Source: Deltaproteobacteria bacterium (GTDB lineage Bacteria > Myxococcota > JACPTQ01). From it: a stretch of DNA of 63,621 nucleotides. Positions 63,532 to 63,621 of the stretch are shown here, piece after piece; position 1 is the stretch's first letter, and each line of letters begins with the position of its first letter. Both the position numbers and the translations under genes were made by a program. The stretch covers positions 1-63,621 of the forward strand of contig JACPTQ010000007.1 of assembly GCA_016192705.1 (NCBI GenBank), in the 5' to 3' direction. The notes under the pieces are model-generated. The model had not been told where the DNA came from. It did no database searches and saw nothing but the letters and a program-made list of their open reading frames with translations.

Positions 63532-63621
63532 TCAAGGCGGTCGGCGCATCCGCCAATCGAAGTCCATGCGAAGCCAGAGGCTGGCGATCACGGCCACGCC
63601 CGCGACCGTGCCGAGCGCGAC
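63532..63621 (-). CDS. Partial membrane protein (C-terminal end, cut by window edge)
   Basis: The last 29 residues of a frame that enters from the right edge: a hydrophobic segment (LGTVAGVAVIASLWL) followed by RMDFDWRMRRPP and TGA. It looks like a C-terminal membrane helix with basic tail. The gene cannot be named. Confidence 0.4.
   Translation of the reverse strand, partial: VALGTVAGVAVIASLWLRMDFDWRMRRPP

Overview
The window is about 63.6 kb of high-G+C, gene-dense bacterial chromosome. It carries dnaA, dnaN and gyrB, and its gene style suggests a deltaproteobacterium or Myxococcota-like organism: a Ser/Thr kinase with a PEGA-like tail, a pseudokinase-PP2C fusion, an NtrC-type regulator, a CheW orphan, TPR proteins, many lipoproteins and outer-membrane beta-barrels, and a stand-alone fatty acyl-AMP ligase. 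This is inference from gene content; no rRNA is present to place it. I saw no tRNA, rRNA, CRISPR array, insertion sequence or prophage.

Layout. 0.1-11.4 kb holds a lipoprotein, a B12-type radical SAM protein, a BtrH/DUF4872 protein, a KamA-type aminomutase, an HMA lipoprotein with a VWA/glutamine-amidotransferase-like membrane protein and a DUF4159 protein, an outer-membrane barrel, adenosine deaminase and a Ca2+/H+ antiporter. 11.4-17.1 kb is the likely replication-origin region: dnaA-dnaN run leftward and gyrB rightward, separated by an AT-rich 384-bp spacer with a perfect DnaA box. A second, strongly structured spacer lies between dnaA and dnaN. 17.1-26.7 kb has a KAS III enzyme, a PQQ-like propeller protein, an M23-less OapA-like protein, an ECF sigma/anti-sigma operon, an aminotransferase and an OmpA-family protein.

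34.2-26.7 kb (minus strand) is a tightly overlapping run: AmgK-like sugar kinase, MurU-like nucleotidyltransferase, lipoprotein, barrel protein, RqcH/NFACT protein, then lytic transglycosylase, PAP2 phosphatase and polyprenyl-phosphate glycosyltransferase. This reads as peptidoglycan recycling and lipid-carrier metabolism. 34.4-38.3 kb has the acyl-AMP ligase and, most notably, a peroxiredoxin-like gene with an in-frame TGA exactly at the redox-active cysteine (W-TGA-P-N-C) followed by a hairpin, so probably a selenoprotein. 38.3-48.8 kb is signalling: CheW, Ser/Thr kinase, TPR proteins, a receiver-histidine kinase, TetR and NtrC-type regulators. 48.9-63.6 kb holds a phospholipase-D-like lipoprotein, the pseudokinase-PP2C fusion, a MOSC protein, a PEP mutase-nucleotidyltransferase fusion with altered signature residues, an XPB helicase pair, and two surface lipoproteins.

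Two themes recur. Many start codons have a -10-like hexamer only 6-9 nt upstream and no Shine-Dalgarno, suggesting widespread leaderless transcripts. Gene ends are very tightly packed, with ATGA/GTGA start-stop overlaps and, in three convergent pairs, a shared 4-bp stop (CTAA/TTAG).
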